From contig CAMTDV010000018.1 in assembly GCA_947069175.1 (NCBI GenBank), forward strand, positions 37,522,869 to 37,586,868: a stretch of 64,000 bases of DNA, given 5' to 3'. Shown in pieces: positions 11,518 through 22,282 of the stretch. The notes below the pieces were generated by a model. It worked only from the letters and a program-made list of their open reading frames with translations. It ran no database searches and was not told where the DNA came from. Numbering within the stretch: position 1 is the stretch's first letter; each line of letters opens with the position of its first letter. This DNA comes from Scalesia atractyloides (lineage: Eukaryota > Streptophyta > Magnoliopsida > Asterales > Asteraceae). The position numbers and the translations under genes are program-made.

Positions 11518-12882
11518 TTGTCAGATGTTGATCGTTCTGCGAAGCCTGTGACTGCAGTACCCACGAAGCCTTTAATGCTAATGTTGGAACACAATGTGGA
11601 AGAAGGTGAGTTTGTACATAACTACACGAAAGAAGATTTGGCGAGACTAGTTGAAGTTGAAGCTGAGAAGGTAGAGTTTGATTTTGAGGAAGTTATGAAT
11701 GTTAACACATTTGAACCAAAAGAGTATCAGTATGAGAGAAGGTTTGAAGCTGATGAGTACAATCGAGTGAATCAGTTCAGAAGCTAAGTACGTTGGTCAA
11801 AATTCAGAAAGTTTTCCTACGTTTGAAGAGATGTACAAACAGCTTGATGAAGATATCATTAAAGATAAGATTGCTGAAGCGTTACGAGAAGGAAAGATTC
11901 CTAAGCCGATGACCAAAGAAGAGATAGCTGAAGCGAAAAAGTCCTGGTTCCGGGAGATGCCACGTGAACGTAAGTTTCGACATCCACTAGCATTCTTCAC
12001 CAGAGATAAAATTGTTTCTTTGGGAGATATACTGAGTTGGGGATGGTTTAGAGAGCTCAACGTATATGCAATCAAAAGGGAATTTGGAGTGCAATACTTC
12101 AAATATCTTGCTGATTTCAAAACTTTGCCGTACTGGGATATGGAAGAGTTAGTACAAACAGTGAATGTTACTTATCATATGAAGACAATAGATCAATTGT
12201 TGTGGAAGATGATTAAGTACGAAGCTGTTAAAGGTTGGAATTACTAGAAGCCATTTATTCCAAGACGAAGGGTTAAGATCAATAAGGTTACAGGGGAAAA
12301 GGACATAACGTTAATTATGAAACGTCCTAGATCCATGAGGAATATGCCACTTATGCCGATCGAACAGAACTTCTATCCTTTATTCAAGTGGTGGCAGATA
12401 GATCCAACTACTTGCGAAGCGGTGATTGTGTTATAATTTGAAGATCACCTGGATATTACTAAGGAATGGATTGAAGTGATGGGATATCAGGGAATGAGAG
12501 ATTTGTGGAGGACGATAAGGATTCTAGACCCTAGGTGGTTGGTTAACTGCTCGAGAGAAGATATAAAATGCCTTCTCTATAGCAAGATTGTGTTTGAAGA
12601 AAGAGAAAAGGTATAGGCGATGAAGTATCAGAAAGTTGTTAATGTTTCCTATGCACGCGAAGTCAATTCTTGAAAGATGTGGCAGACGAGCTGGAGGGTC
12701 TAAAGAGAATCAAATTTTTAAAGGAGGAGAAGGGTCTAGAGGCAATTCATGAAAGAACAACGAAGGCAAGTATCAAGAGGTTTCAACACATGAACAAAGT
12801 GCCTCCTACAGATCAGACGCCGGATCCAAAACAAGAAAGACGAAGAAAGCCGTTTAAGAATTTCTTCAGACGGGTACGTTAA
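11518..12882 (+). pseudogene. ORF3 C-terminal module (element A)
   Basis: Open pieces at 11518-11787, 11831-12247 and 12670-12882 are separated by frameshifts and stops. Conserved parts are WFREMPRERKFR, LGDILSWGWFRELNVYAIKR, FGVQYFKYLADFKTLPYWDMEE and a basic end (RRRKPFKNFFRRVR) before TAA at 12880-12882. The B counterpart spans 36977-38400. No catalytic signature is recognised. The polypurine tract lies about 54 bp after the stop, so this is the last gene of the element. Confidence 0.7.
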
Positions 12883-12935
12883 TGTTTATAAGAAGACAGA
12901 GTTTTGAAGACTGATACAAGACGAAGACTATATCC

Positions 12936-12944
12936 AAGGGGGAG
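12936..12944 (+). other. 3' polypurine tract, element A
   Basis: AAGGGGGAG lies two bases before the TGTTGG start of the 3' LTR. This is the plus-strand primer site for cDNA synthesis. The same string is present before the 3' LTRs of B (36916-36924) and C (53015-53023). Confidence 0.85.
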
Positions 12945-12946
12945 TC

Positions 12947-13348
12947 TGTTGGTGCATAATGTCTATGTCTTAGTCTTATATCGAGTCTGTATAGTATGGA
13001 GCTGAATAGACTAGGTGAATGAAGTATTTATGAACAATGTAAGCAAGTTCGCCCATGACTATCATGTATTGCCAAGTTCGGCCAAAATTGCTAAGGCAAG
13101 TTCGGGCGAACTTAGGCGTCTCCTAGGGCGAACTTGCATCTCTATAAATACCTAGCTAGCCTACTTCATTTGTAACTTTGGCATTTCAGAGGCGAAGCTC
13201 TGTCAGTTTGTACTCTCGAAGTTTATTCAGTAAAACTGATGATTAACTGATTAAATCTTGTTTATTTGTAAACACGACATAATATTTCCGCTATTATGGA
13301 TGTTAGATATCAAATTTAGGTTCCTAAGCATTGAGGATCGGTCCTACA
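12947..13348 (+). repeat. 3' LTR of element A (402 bp)
   Basis: It begins TGTTGGTGCATAATG and ends GGTCCTACA. It contains palindromic dyads at about 13040-13135, TATAAATA at 13143-13150 and a conserved downstream stem-loop CAGAGGCGAAGCTCTG at 13187-13202. By hand count it differs at roughly 14 of 402 positions from the B 3' LTR. The flank after it starts CCAAC. Confidence 0.9.
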
Positions 13349-13760
13349 CCAACTGATCAGAATCACTTCAATTCGCCTTCCATTACTGCTTCACAAGTTT
13401 TCTTTTAAACACTCTCTCCCGCATGATGACAAAAACCTTAACACTTTTATGTTTATAAAACATTTATATCCATGAATTTTTTCTGTTCAACAGTGAGGGT
13501 TCTGTGATAGTTTTAAAATTTTCTTAAAAAATTTGTAAAACGTTCAAGTAAACGTTATTGAAACATGTTTATCGAAAAATTTTCTCTAAAAAAATTTCAA
13601 AAATTGTAAAGTAAACGTTATTTGAATTTCAAAATTTTTAAAAATGGCCTTTTATATAAAACTTGATAACCCGCCCCATCTTCAGTGTGTGGTATGGAAC
13701 TCCATTCTCAGAAATTTACTTTCTCCTCGGAAGATCCTGCACAAAAATTCAAACAATTAG
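13349..13760 (-). other. post-gag non-coding DNA of C'
   Basis: AT-rich with two imperfect copies of ATAACGTTTACTT (complement near 13550 and 13610). A purine-rich GAGGGGGAGAG-like tract is decayed here to GCGGGAGAG. No coding potential is seen. It corresponds to 36107-36511 on the right arm. Confidence 0.6.
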
Positions 13761-14713
13761 TTGAATAGTGACACCCAAGCCTTTGCAGTCTTAGGTGTTA
13801 TTTATTCAACCTTCACTTTGACTTTCTTTTCACAATCAGGTTTATTTGAAACTTTCTCAAGTTTTGGAAAATCCTCTAATCTTTCAATTTTCACTGATTG
13901 TGTCACTTCCTTTCCTTTTACCAACAATGTTTGATTTTTTGTTAAAGCTTTCTTGAAATACAATGTAGAAACTATTTGTTCATTACTATTCGAGGATTCA
14001 CCAGTTTCAAAATTTGAAAACTTAGTAATAACTGGTTTCATCTTGTTTGTAATTTTTGTACATTGTTTCCAAACATGAGTTGGTACTTTCAAATCTTCAA
14101 AATTTTTCTTATCAATAAGAACAGGTTTAGGATTAATTTGAAAACATTTTCTAGCAATGTGTCCAGTTACTCCACATTTATGACATTTCATGTTCTCATA
14201 CTGATCCTTTTTAGCAAACCATACACTCAAATCATAACATTGATTTGATGTGTGGTAGCCATCTTTCCTTCTTCTCCTGTAACTTTGATTTGACGTTGAA
14301 GCACTACGGTCTGACTTGCACCACTTATTCACAAATTTTTGTGAGTTTCTATAATGATTGTATGATCGCACCGATGAGCTTTTATTTTTCTGTCGAAAAT
14401 TTTCAGAATATTTAAAACTTTGTTTTTCTTTTTGTTTTCGTTCTCCATTCCTCTTAGAAGGTTTATGCGTTGAGCATTCACATTTCTCAGTAGATTGTAG
14501 AACAGTTTCTTGAAAATTTTCTTTTAGTTTTAAAAATATTTCATTTTTATCATTTTTAGCTTTTTCATCATCGGTATCATCATCACAATCCTCAATTATG
14601 ACATTGTCATAATTTGTGATCTTGTCACTTATTGGTATTTTCTTTTTATTAACATTGATTGGTTTTGGACATATATAATCTAACTTTAATGAGGAAGTCA
14701 CAAAATCTTTCAA
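13761..14713 (-). pseudogene. gag: C' gag C-terminal half with CCHC knuckle
   Basis: A 303-codon open frame (14713-13802) contains the knuckle CHKCGVTGHIARKC at about 14145-14190, preceded by a basic RRRRKDGYHTSN stretch. It is followed past a TAA (13802) by the conserved gag end (TAKAWVSLFN) to a stop near 13768. This gag has a single knuckle, unlike A, B and D, which have two. It is the RNA-binding half of the structural protein. The right-arm copy has the same end without the premature stop. Confidence 0.82.
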
Positions 14714-15614
14714 TAACGTATCTGAATCAACAGCTTTATTTTTAACAGTCTCAACTTCTTTTTCAAGTTGAGCAATTTTCTCAATATAAGAATTTATTGC
14801 TTTTTGATTTTCTATATTTAATTTTTCAAAAACAATTTTTTAATTTTTAAACATTTTTATTTCATTTTGAAAATCTACTACCAGTTGTAATTTTTCATTT
14901 TAAAAATTTTTATTTTGTTTTCAAAATTCTTATCATTTTCTTTTAATTTTTTATTTTTTAATGTCAAACTCTCAATCTTACTCAAGAGTTTGGCATTATT
15001 TGCCCGATTTCCTTTGATTACTGACAAGTTTAGATTACTTTAACAATTCCACTTCATATTTCTCTAACTTGTCAATGAAAGTGGAATGCTTGAAAAATTG
15101 CCAACTTGGACTTTCCTTTAATATGTTTAAGTATTTTCTCCATTCACCCTCCGGAAGAGCATAAGCCAATTTGTCTATATACTCTGCTTCTGTCTTATCA
15201 AGACCATGCCTTCTCATCTGCACTTTCAAATGATAAAATCGAACTATCATTTGCTTCATCGTTTTGCATTTGATCATCTTAAAAATATCAAAATCCTTTT
15301 TGATTAGAGCCTTATTGCTCTTTCATCTCAGTGCTCTCTATATATTTAGCACGTAGAGCATTCCACAACTTCTGTGCTGTATTACATTCTGGTAGTAGAA
15401 TCAAGATATCTTCATCTATCGATTGTTGTAACAAGCTTATCATCTTCTTCTCATGAACATTCTGGTAGAAGGAATTTGCTCGTTTCCAGTTCTCGAATTT
15501 TACTTTCCAGCTTTCATACTCGTCCATACTCATCAACTTTGGCGGCTTCGCTGACCCCATTTCGTTTTCCAAATTTATTTGTCTTTCAAAAACACTTGAA
15601 AAATGATTGGCCAA
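14714..15614 (-). pseudogene. gag: C' gag capsid region
   Basis: Open pieces at 15614-15312 and 15277-15035 cover the capsid homology: PPKLMSMDEYESWKVKFENW, KKMISLLQQSIDEDILILLP, LWNALRAKY and LPEGEWRKYLNILKESPSW. A small deletion near 15310 shifts the frame. Then 14714-15034 is a Lys/Asn-rich, AT-rich stretch with coiled-coil-like spacing and several stops. There is no ATG at the expected start; a TTG begins the open frame, so the true start is uncertain or lost. Confidence 0.82.
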
Positions 15615-16166
15615 CAGACAATTTTAGTATCGGTTCGCTAAAAACGTTTAAAATTTTTCAGAAAACTGTTTTTATCAGACTAGAGCTTTAAACTCGTCTC
15701 GTCGATACGAATCTAACGATATATGGTGTCCGAGATGTTTTTTCTTTTTAGAAAACCTTAGACAAGTTCGGGCGAACTTGTGCCCTTCTTGACAAGTTCG
15801 AGCGAACTTGTATACTACTTGACAAGTTCGAGCGAACTTGTTGAAATTTAAAGAAGTTCGGGCGAACTTGTATCAATTTTCAACAAAATGTGTCAAGTTC
15901 GGGCGAACTTGATCAAATTTTGACAAGTTCGCTCAGAATGAGTTTCCAAAACTTGATATTTTGTAATTTTCGACATGATTCTAATCGTTTTTAGCTCTAA
16001 TCTTTTCAAGGGTTTATTATGATGAATTTTACGTATTATACTTGAAAATCAGTCCATTTTGTCCGTGTAATGTCCAAGAAAAGTTTAAAATGAAAGAAAT
16101 GAGTAGAACATGTGAAGTTCTATGTCCAATGTCTTTAAATTAGTCCAATCCTGCTCTGATACCACT
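15615..16166 (-). other. C' leader with primer-binding site and palindromes
   Basis: The sequence next to the LTR, read on the minus strand, is AGTGGTATCAGAGC, complementary to plant initiator Met tRNA. From 15758 to 15935 there are five or six CAAGTTCG/CGAACTTG dyads. No ORF of note. It probably holds packaging or dimerisation signals (inference). Confidence 0.75.
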
Positions 16167-16591
16167 TGTAGGTCCGTTGTACGGATCGTTCGGGTCCTAA
16201 TTTGGCAAACCTAAGGTAAACGTGCGGAATCCGTTTGCATAGGCGACATTGTAGACAAGTTCTTTACTGCTTAATCACTATTTCATTAATGTGTAGACGT
16301 TACAGATCGTGGAAACACATGGACAGAGCTTCGCCTCTGTAGTGACAAAATCTCTGAATCTTACAAATGAGGAATCAAGACTCCTATTTATAGGAGAACA
16401 AGTTCGCTCCAAATGTGGCATGACCAAGTTCGGGCGAACTTGTCCTTCACAGGACAAGTTCGGGCGAACTTGTTCATGTGCATACAAGTTCGGGCGAACT
16501 TGTCTCATATCACACATAAACTTAACTTTTCGCTTCGAAACACAGACTCGACTTTATACGATGACGTAGGCAACAGACATATGCATCAACA
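16167..16591 (-). repeat. 5' LTR of C' (425 bp)
   Basis: On the minus strand it runs from TGTTGATGCATATGTC to CCTACA. It contains three palindromic units (about 16425-16505), a TATAAATA-type box (16385-16400) and the R-region stem-loop. The right-arm counterpart (33286-33680) lacks one 30-bp palindromic unit. Confidence 0.88.
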
Positions 16592-17292
16592 TTTTTCAGT
16601 CAAGTTCGAACGAACTTGACGTCAAGTTCAAGCGAACTTGTGTTTTCAAACATGGGTTTTTTAAATTTTCGACATGAATTCGTTTGTTTTAAGTTCTGAT
16701 CTTTTCAAGGGTTTTACTATTATGGATTTTACGTATTATACTTGAAAATCAGTCCATTTGTCCGTGTAATGTCCAAGAAAACTTTAAAAATGAAATAAAT
16801 GAGTAGAAGATGTGAAGTTCTATGTCCAATGTCTTCAAATTAGTCCAATCCTGCTCTGATATCAATTGTAGGTCCGTTGTACGGATCATTCTGGTCCTAA
16901 TTTGGCAAACCTAAGGTAAACGTGCGGAATCCGTTTGCATAGGCGACACTGGATACAAATTCTTAACTGATTAATCAGTGTTTCATTAATGTGTAGACGT
17001 TACAGATCCTGGAAACATTTGGACAGAGCTTCGCCTCTGTTGTGACAAAATCTCTGAATCTTACAAATGAGAAACCAAAGACTCCTATATATAGTAGTAC
17101 AAGTTCGGCCGGAATAAAACATGACCAAGTTCGGGCGAACTTGTCCTTTACAGGACAAGTTCGGGCGACTTGTTCATGTGCTCTATAAGTTCGGGCGAAC
17201 TTGTCTTATATCACACATAAACTTAACGTTTCGCTCCAAAACACAGACTCGACGTAATAAGATGACGTAGGCAGCAGACATATGCATCAACA
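16592..17292 (-). mobile_element. Element E' remnant: LTR plus leader inserted in F' RT
   Basis: LTR 16867-17292 (426 bp) begins, on the minus strand, TGTTGATGCATATGTC immediately after the RT segment HQTKYVH of F'. It is followed by a degraded primer site (ATTGATATCAGAGC) and leader 16592-16866 with two palindromes. C' then interrupts the leader. Only this 5' portion is seen on either arm (right arm: 32579-33285), so the rest of E is missing or outside the window. Confidence 0.78.
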
Positions 17293-17501
17293 TGAACATA
17301 CTTGGTTTGATGAATGAAAATACCGTCTAGCAACTGATCAACTTGCAATCCGAGGAAGAATTTCATTTTGCCAAAAGAAGACATCTCGAATTTCTTCTTC
17401 ATGATTTTCTCAAACTCTTTGCAAAGATCATCATTTGTCGAACCAAATATGATATCGTCCGCATAAATTTGTACGAAAATCGGATGACTTCCAACTTCTC
17501 T
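17293..17501 (-). pseudogene. pol: F' RT segment with YADD box
   Basis: In the frame 17564-17223 this encodes QIYADDIIFGSTNDDLCKEF, then MKKKFEMSS, FFLGLQVDQLLDG and HQTKYVH before running into the E' LTR. The catalytic box reads YADD rather than YVDD; the right-arm copy has YVDD (about 32405). The frame is open here but the gene is truncated by the LTR insertion. Confidence 0.82.
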
Positions 17502-19195
17502 TATAAATAGCATACTATCCACTGTTCCTCTAATAAGGCCATTGCCAACGATATGTTGAGACAACGTCTCGTACTAGGCTCTTGGGGCCTGATGCAAACC
17601 ATACAGTGCTTTATCCAGAAGATATTCTTTCTTTTTGTTCAGCGGATCGACAAAACCCAGTGGTTGGCCGACGTACACTTGCTATCATAGCTTACCATAT
17701 AGAAAAGCTGATTTCACATCTAATTGATACACTTTAAATCCTTTCTAAGCAGCAAATGCAAGGAAAATGCGAATGGACACCAATCTTGCAACTGGTGCAT
17801 ATACCTCTGTATAATCAATTCCTTCTTGTTGATGGAATCCTTTGACAACGAGCCGAGCTTTGTTACACACTATCACTCCACGATCCTCGCGCTTGCACTT
17901 GAAGACCCATTTAGTATCTATCGCCTTTTGATTTTCCGGTAGGTCAACAAGATTCCATACCCCTAGCTTTTCGAATTGCAACAATTCTTGTTGCATTGCA
18001 AGCACCCAATTCTCATCACCTAAAGCTTCAGTAACATTCTTCAGTTCAATTTGGGATATGAAGCATGCATAATAGCAATACTCTTGAGTCGGAGCTACTC
18101 GAGTATATAAACAAGTTAAAGCTTTGTTGATCTGACTCCTTGTTCGTACACCAACTTGCAACAATTATGGAATTTGAGGGGTGGTATGAATAGGTTCTTG
18201 GCATCACCTCACTTGGAACATCAACAGTACTCTCCTGATTAGTAATATTCTGATCTACCACTGTTTCAACTTCAGGAGCACTAGAAGACGCTTCATTTTG
18301 ATTACTTGGACCAGCGGTTTGATTCAATATACTTGTGATCTGGTCAGATTCATCATCAGAAGAAGATTCTCCATCATCATCAAATGTCGGAGCCTCATCA
18401 GAGTCTGAATCATGTGCTTGAGAAAGATTGGGTTCCACCGTAGCATTTACTGGTTCTGTAGCTGGTGTCTCTAGTTCTACTTGAGTTTCTTGAACACCGC
18501 TAGTACTAGGACCTGCACAAGAAGACGATGACTCAACAGTTGGTTGATTAACCACTATTGGTCTGATAATCTGCTCTTGATTAGCCGACTGATGTAGATA
18601 ATATAACATTGCAATGTCTTCTTTAGAAGGCTCTTTTGGCAAGTCAAATGATTTCCACAATTCACTATAATTGAACAACCAAGCATCGCCAGCTTTTTGA
18701 AAAGGGGCTCATATCGAAAACAATCGACGTGCTGTGCTTCTACCACTCTTCTCAAACTTGGAATATATACTCTCTTGAGCGGACTTGCGTAGCCGACAAA
18801 GAAACCATCTATCGTTTTGGCACCAAACTTTCCGTCTGAATCAATGACTGTACAAGGTGCGCCTAACGATTCTAGATACTTTAGATTGGGTTTCCTTCGG
18901 TATAGCAATTCAAAGCAAGTCTTCTTGGTAGGTTTCACAGTCAAGACTCTTTTCAATGTATAGCATGCTGCTGCGATTTCTTCACTCCAGAAACTGACAG
19001 GAAGCTTTGAATCAACAAGCATAGTTCTTGCTGTTTCTATTAACGTTATGTACTTCCTCTCAGCTACTCCATTTTGTTGCGGAGTGTATGGAGCACTGAA
19101 TTTGTGTAAGATGCCTTTGTCGTTGCAAAATTCTTTCATTCGGGCATTCGTGAATTCTGTACCGTATCACTTTGGATTCTTCTAATAGGGAGATG
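17502..19195 (-). pseudogene. pol: F' tandem unit L1: integrase C-terminus to RT
   Basis: About 1.69 kb. Read on the minus strand it starts at the junction (about 19195), passes the integrase end (19139-18555, GVAERKYITLIE to GFFVGYASPLKR), the acidic linker and the RT N-terminal half (18164-17745, to FLAFAA), and ends at the RT position where the other unit joins integrase. A shared TAG between the LYGKL and QVYVGQ motifs is present near 17683. Frameshifts are also present near 18690 and 18170. Confidence 0.83.
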
Positions 19196-20511
19196 GTAAA
19201 TAGCGTACTATCCATTGTTCCTCTAATAAGGCCATTACCAATGAGATGTTGAGATAACGTCTCGTACCAGGCTCTCGGGGCCTGATGCAAACCATACAAT
19301 GCTTTATCCAGAAGATAGGCTTTCTTTTTGTTCAGCGGATCGACAAAACCCGGTGTTTGGCCGACGTACACTTGCTATCGTAGCTTACCATATAGAAAAG
19401 CTGATTTAACATCTAATTGATACACTTTAAATCCCTTCCAAGCAGCAAATGCAAGGAAAATGCGAATGGACTCCAACCTTGAAACTTGTGCATATACCTT
19501 TGTATAATCAATTCCTTCTTGTTGATGAAATCCTTTGACAACGAGCCGAGCTTTGTTGCGCACTATCACTCCACGATCATCGCATTTGCACTTAAAGACC
19601 CATTTAGTATCTATCTCCTTTTGATTTTCAGGTAGGTCAACAAGCTTCCATACCCCTAGCTTTTTGATTTGCAGCAATTCTTCTTGCATTTCAAGCACCT
19701 AATTCTCATCACCTAAGGCTTCAGTAACATTCTTTAGTTCAATTTGGATATGAAGCAAGAATAATAGCAATACTCTTGAGTCGGAGCTACACGAGTATAG
19801 AAACAACTTAAAGCTTTGTTGATCCGACTCCTTGTTCGTACACCAACTTGCAACAATTATGGAATTTGATGGGTGGTATGAATAGGTTCTTGGCATCACC
19901 TCACTTGGAACATCAACAGTACTCTCCTGATTAGTAATATTCTGATCTACCATTGTTTCAACTTCAGGAGCACTAGAAGACGCTTCATTTTGATTACTTG
20001 GACCAGCAGATTGATTCAACATACTTGTGATCTGCTCAGATTCTTCATCAGAAGAAGATTCTCCGTCATCATCAAACGTCGGAGCCTCATCAGAGTCTGA
20101 ATCATGTGCTTGAGAATGATTGGGTTCCACCGTAGCATTTACTGGTTCTGTAGCTGGTGTCTCTTATTCTACTTGAGTTTCTTGAATACCGCTAGTACTA
20201 GGACCTGTACCAGAAGACGTTGACCCAATAGTTGGTTGATTAACCACTATTGGTCTGATAATCTGCTCTTGATTAGCCGACTGATGTAGATAATGTAACA
20301 CTGCAATGTCTTCTTCAGAAGGCTCTTCTGGCAAGTCAAATGATTTCCACAATTCACTATAATTGAACAACCAAGCATCGCCAGCTCTTTGAATAGGAGT
20401 CGCATGTCGAAAACAATCGACGTGCTGTGCTTCTACCACTCTTCTCAAACTTGGAATATATACTCTCTTGAGTGGACTTGCGTAGCCGACAAAGAAACCA
20501 TCCATTGATTG
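19196..20511 (-). pseudogene. pol: F' tandem unit L2, truncated by deletion
   Basis: Contains the integrase end (20544-20164, from GFFVGYASPLKR), linker with acidic Ser/Asp stretch (20130-19699), and RT (19698-19375 and 19371-19195) to STLFT, where the frame jumps into SLLEESKV-type integrase sequence of L1. Its left part (integrase core) is missing because of the deletion at 20511. The LYGKLR-to-QVYVGQ nonsense codon is again present near 19374. Confidence 0.83.
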
Positions 20512-20999
20512 CTTTAATTTCGAAGAGTAAGGCACGCGTCCCAATCATGTGACGTGAAGCTCCGCTATCCATAATCCACTTCGACAAGATGGATCTTTGG
20601 AGCCCCTACACATGCAAAGAAACTACTTAAATAGGGAAACCCAAGCCTTTCTGGTCTTGGGTTGAATCAGATAACCATCTTCGTAATCAAATTCACATTC
20701 ATCTGCGTAATCAAAATTGCCATCAAACATCTTGTCCAATGTCAAGTTTGAAAACTTTGCAATTTTATCTTTCTTTGTTTGTTTTAGAAGATCCCTTTTT
20801 AATTTTGGAAGATCATTTTTGATAACACCCTTATCAGTCATTGTTTCTTTGGAGTCTTTAACATTGCCTGAATCAGACTTTGCATTTTCAGATGATGATA
20901 AAGTTTTCTTTGCAACCCAAGCTTGAGATTTCATTCGAGCTTTCTTAATGTAGAATTTTGAACCTTTGTTTCCATTTGATTTAGAAGTTTCACCATTTT
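20512..20999 (-). pseudogene. gag-pol: F' gag C-terminus and start of protease
   Basis: The frame 20934-20623 encodes SQAWVAKKT through the acidic DYADECEFDYEDGY to KAWVSLFK, the gag end shared with D (62600-62911). After the gag stop, 20587-20512 encodes SKWIMDSGASRHM (protease DSGAS) and ALLFEIKAIN, then fuses to integrase at GWFL. The gag part is in one open frame; the CCHC region is cut off by the inversion axis. Confidence 0.83.
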
Positions 21000-21017
21000 C
21001 AAATCAACTTTTGAAAA
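20996..21017. repeat. axis of the large inverted duplication
   Basis: TTTTCAAA (20996-21003) and TTTGAAAA (21010-21017) flank a 6-bp centre. The palindrome continues outward: GATTTAGAAGTTTCACC on the left mirrors GGTGAAACTTCTAAATC on the right, and homology extends on both sides through gag and pol. The axis falls inside the gag region that in D is uninterrupted (62520-62560). Confidence 0.85.
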
Positions 21018-21420
21018 AGGTGAAACTTCTAAATCAAATAAAAACAAAGATTCAAAATTCTATATTAAGAAAGCTCGAATGAAATCTCAAGCTTGGGTTG
21101 CAAAGAAAACTTCATCATCATCTGAAAATGCAAAGTCTGATTCGATAAAAATTGGAAATGTCAAACCAACTGATTCAGTCAATGTTAAAGATTCCAAAGA
21201 AACAATACTGATAAGGGGGTTATAAAAAATGATCTTCCAAAATAAAAAAGGGATCTTCTAAAACAAACAAAGAAAGATAAAATTGAAAAGTTTTCAAAGT
21301 TGACATTGGACAAGATGTTTGATGGCAATTTTGATTACGCAGATGAATGTGAATTTGATTACGAAGATGGTTATCCGATTCAACCCAAGACCGGAAAGGC
21401 TTGGGTTTCCCTATTTAAGT
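21007..21420 (+). pseudogene. gag: F gag C-terminus (right arm), frameshifted
   Basis: Homologous to D 62525-62911 and to F' on the other arm. It has a 36-nt extra stretch near 21143-21178 absent from D and F', a stop after GETSKSN-like sequence, and frameshifts near 21205-21240. The end, KAWVSLFK with TAG at about 21419, is intact. It is a structural protein remnant. Confidence 0.78.
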
Positions 21421-21445
21421 AGTTTCTTTGCATGTGTAGGGGCTC

Positions 21446-22282
21446 CAAATATCCATCTTGTCGAAGTGGATTATGGATAGCGGAGCTTCACATCACATGA
21501 CTGGGATGCGTGACTTACTTTTCGATATTAAAGCAATCAATGGAGGGTATGTGGGATTCACGGGTAATCAAGGAGGTAGAATCATTGGAGAAGGAAAGTT
21601 ATCGAATGGTGTGGTTTCATTTTATAAGGTCAACTATATCGCTGAGCTGGAGAACAATCTTCTCAGTATTTCTCAGATCTGTGATAAGCAGTTTACCACC
21701 CATTTCAACGACAAGGAGTGCATGATCATTAAACCGGGCTTTAAGATTCCAGAAGAATGGATTCTCATGCGTGCTCCTCGCGAGAATGATCTTCATGTGC
21801 TAGATATGAGTGTTGCTACTACTACTTTGAAGTCGACTCATTGCTTTGTAACAAAGGCCACAGAGAAGGAATCAATTTTTTGGCACAGAAAGATGGGTCA
21901 TATACACCTTAGAAAGATGAATCATTTGGTTCACAATGATTTGGTTGAAGGAGTGAATCTTAGAAGCTTTCACATGACTGATAGTTGTCTGGAATGCAAG
22001 AAAGGAAAGCAGGTTAAAAGGTCTCATCCAAGAAAGATTCTTAACTCCATAAAGCTGCCGCCCGAAAGACTGCATATGGATCTCTTCGATCCAGTGAATG
22101 TTCGTAGTATATCTGGAGATCTTTATTGTCTTGTCGTCACTGATGATTATTCAAGATTTTCATGGGTTGTCTTCCAAGAGAGCAAAGAAGAAACGTTCGA
22201 TAATCTCATGATCCTCTTCAGGAAGTTTGAAAATCTGTATCATCTCCCTACTAGAAGAATCCAAAGTGATAACGATACATAA
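21446..22282 (+). pseudogene. pol: F protease, pre-integrase and integrase core
   Basis: Open for 274 codons (21458-22282). It has DSGASHHMTG (protease), NLLSISQIC, WHRKMGHIHLRKMN, CLECKKGK (HHCC zinc domain), then integrase HMDLFDP (D1; normal G replaced by D after F), DDYSRFSW and QSDND (D2) before a TAA at 22280-22282. Upstream of the ATG, TGTGTAG|GGG resembles a splice acceptor. The first tandem unit begins at 22241 inside this ORF. Confidence 0.87.

Larger units (their letters stand above)
8451..12882 (+). pseudogene. ORF3 of element A: two-exon gene model, broken
   Basis: The model has exon 1 ATGGCCGAG (8451-8459), an intron at 8460-9010 (GTATAA donor, CTAAT branch-like motif about 28 nt before TTTTTCAG), and exon 2 at 9011-12882. 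The codon phase is kept across the junction, and the identical structure with an intron of the same 551-nt length occurs in B. Exon 2 would encode about 1290 residues: an N-terminal globular part, a Lys/Pro-rich middle, a coiled coil, an acidic stretch and a C-terminal globular part. In A it is broken by several stops and frameshifts. By position it matches the env-like ORF of Sireviruses, but I see no signal peptide or membrane segment. Function is unknown. Confidence 0.7.
1..13348 (+). mobile_element. Element A: Sirevirus-like Ty1/copia retrotransposon with ORF3, 5' end outside window
   Basis: Seen: gag, protease, integrase, RT and RNase H in copia order, then a non-coding spacer, a third large ORF, a polypurine tract and a 402-bp LTR ending in CCTACA. 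The 5' LTR and first part of gag lie beyond base 1. A is the inverted counterpart of element B (36512-51457); base 1 matches B near 49830. The sequence after its LTR begins CCAAC, the complement of the B target duplication GTTGG, so A sits at the same site of the same host element (C'). Coding parts carry many stops and frameshifts. Lineage assignment to Sirevirus is inference from ORF3, long gag, multiple polypurine tracts and palindrome-rich LTR. Confidence 0.93.
13349..16591 (-). mobile_element. Element C' (left arm): gag-only Sirevirus-like element interrupted by A
   Basis: On the minus strand: LTR 16167-16591, primer site, palindrome-rich leader, gag 15614-13760 and about 450 bp of post-gag DNA, after which A is inserted. 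It is the mirror of 33286-36511 on the right arm. No protease, integrase or RT follows gag, so it is a non-autonomous derivative. Its 3' half would lie beyond the left window edge, past A. Confidence 0.85.
17293..21006 (-). mobile_element. Element F' (left arm): truncated copia pol with internal duplication
   Basis: On the minus strand from the axis: gag C-terminus, protease start, a deletion junction at about 20511, then integrase C-terminus, linker, RT, a tandem junction at about 19195, a second integrase-to-RT copy, and the RT tail to 17293 where E' is inserted. It lacks LTRs and the first part of gag. It is homologous to D (62530-64000) and to the right-arm F (21007-32578). Confidence 0.85.

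Noticed and set aside
9011..12882. ORF3 as a viral envelope glycoprotein
   Set aside because: No signal peptide, membrane-spanning segment or cleavage motif is visible; only its position resembles env.
15758..15935. Regularly spaced palindromes looking like a CRISPR array
   Set aside because: Spacers are irregular, no cas genes are present, the DNA is clearly plant retrotransposon leader, and the motif is a short dyad found in many LTRs.
16278..16619. Small ORFs rich in FGRTC or QVRPNL residues (also 33201-33428, 53048-53309 and 59086-59367)
   Set aside because: They are translations of the palindromic CAAGTTCG repeats within LTRs and leaders, in several frames, with no conserved start.
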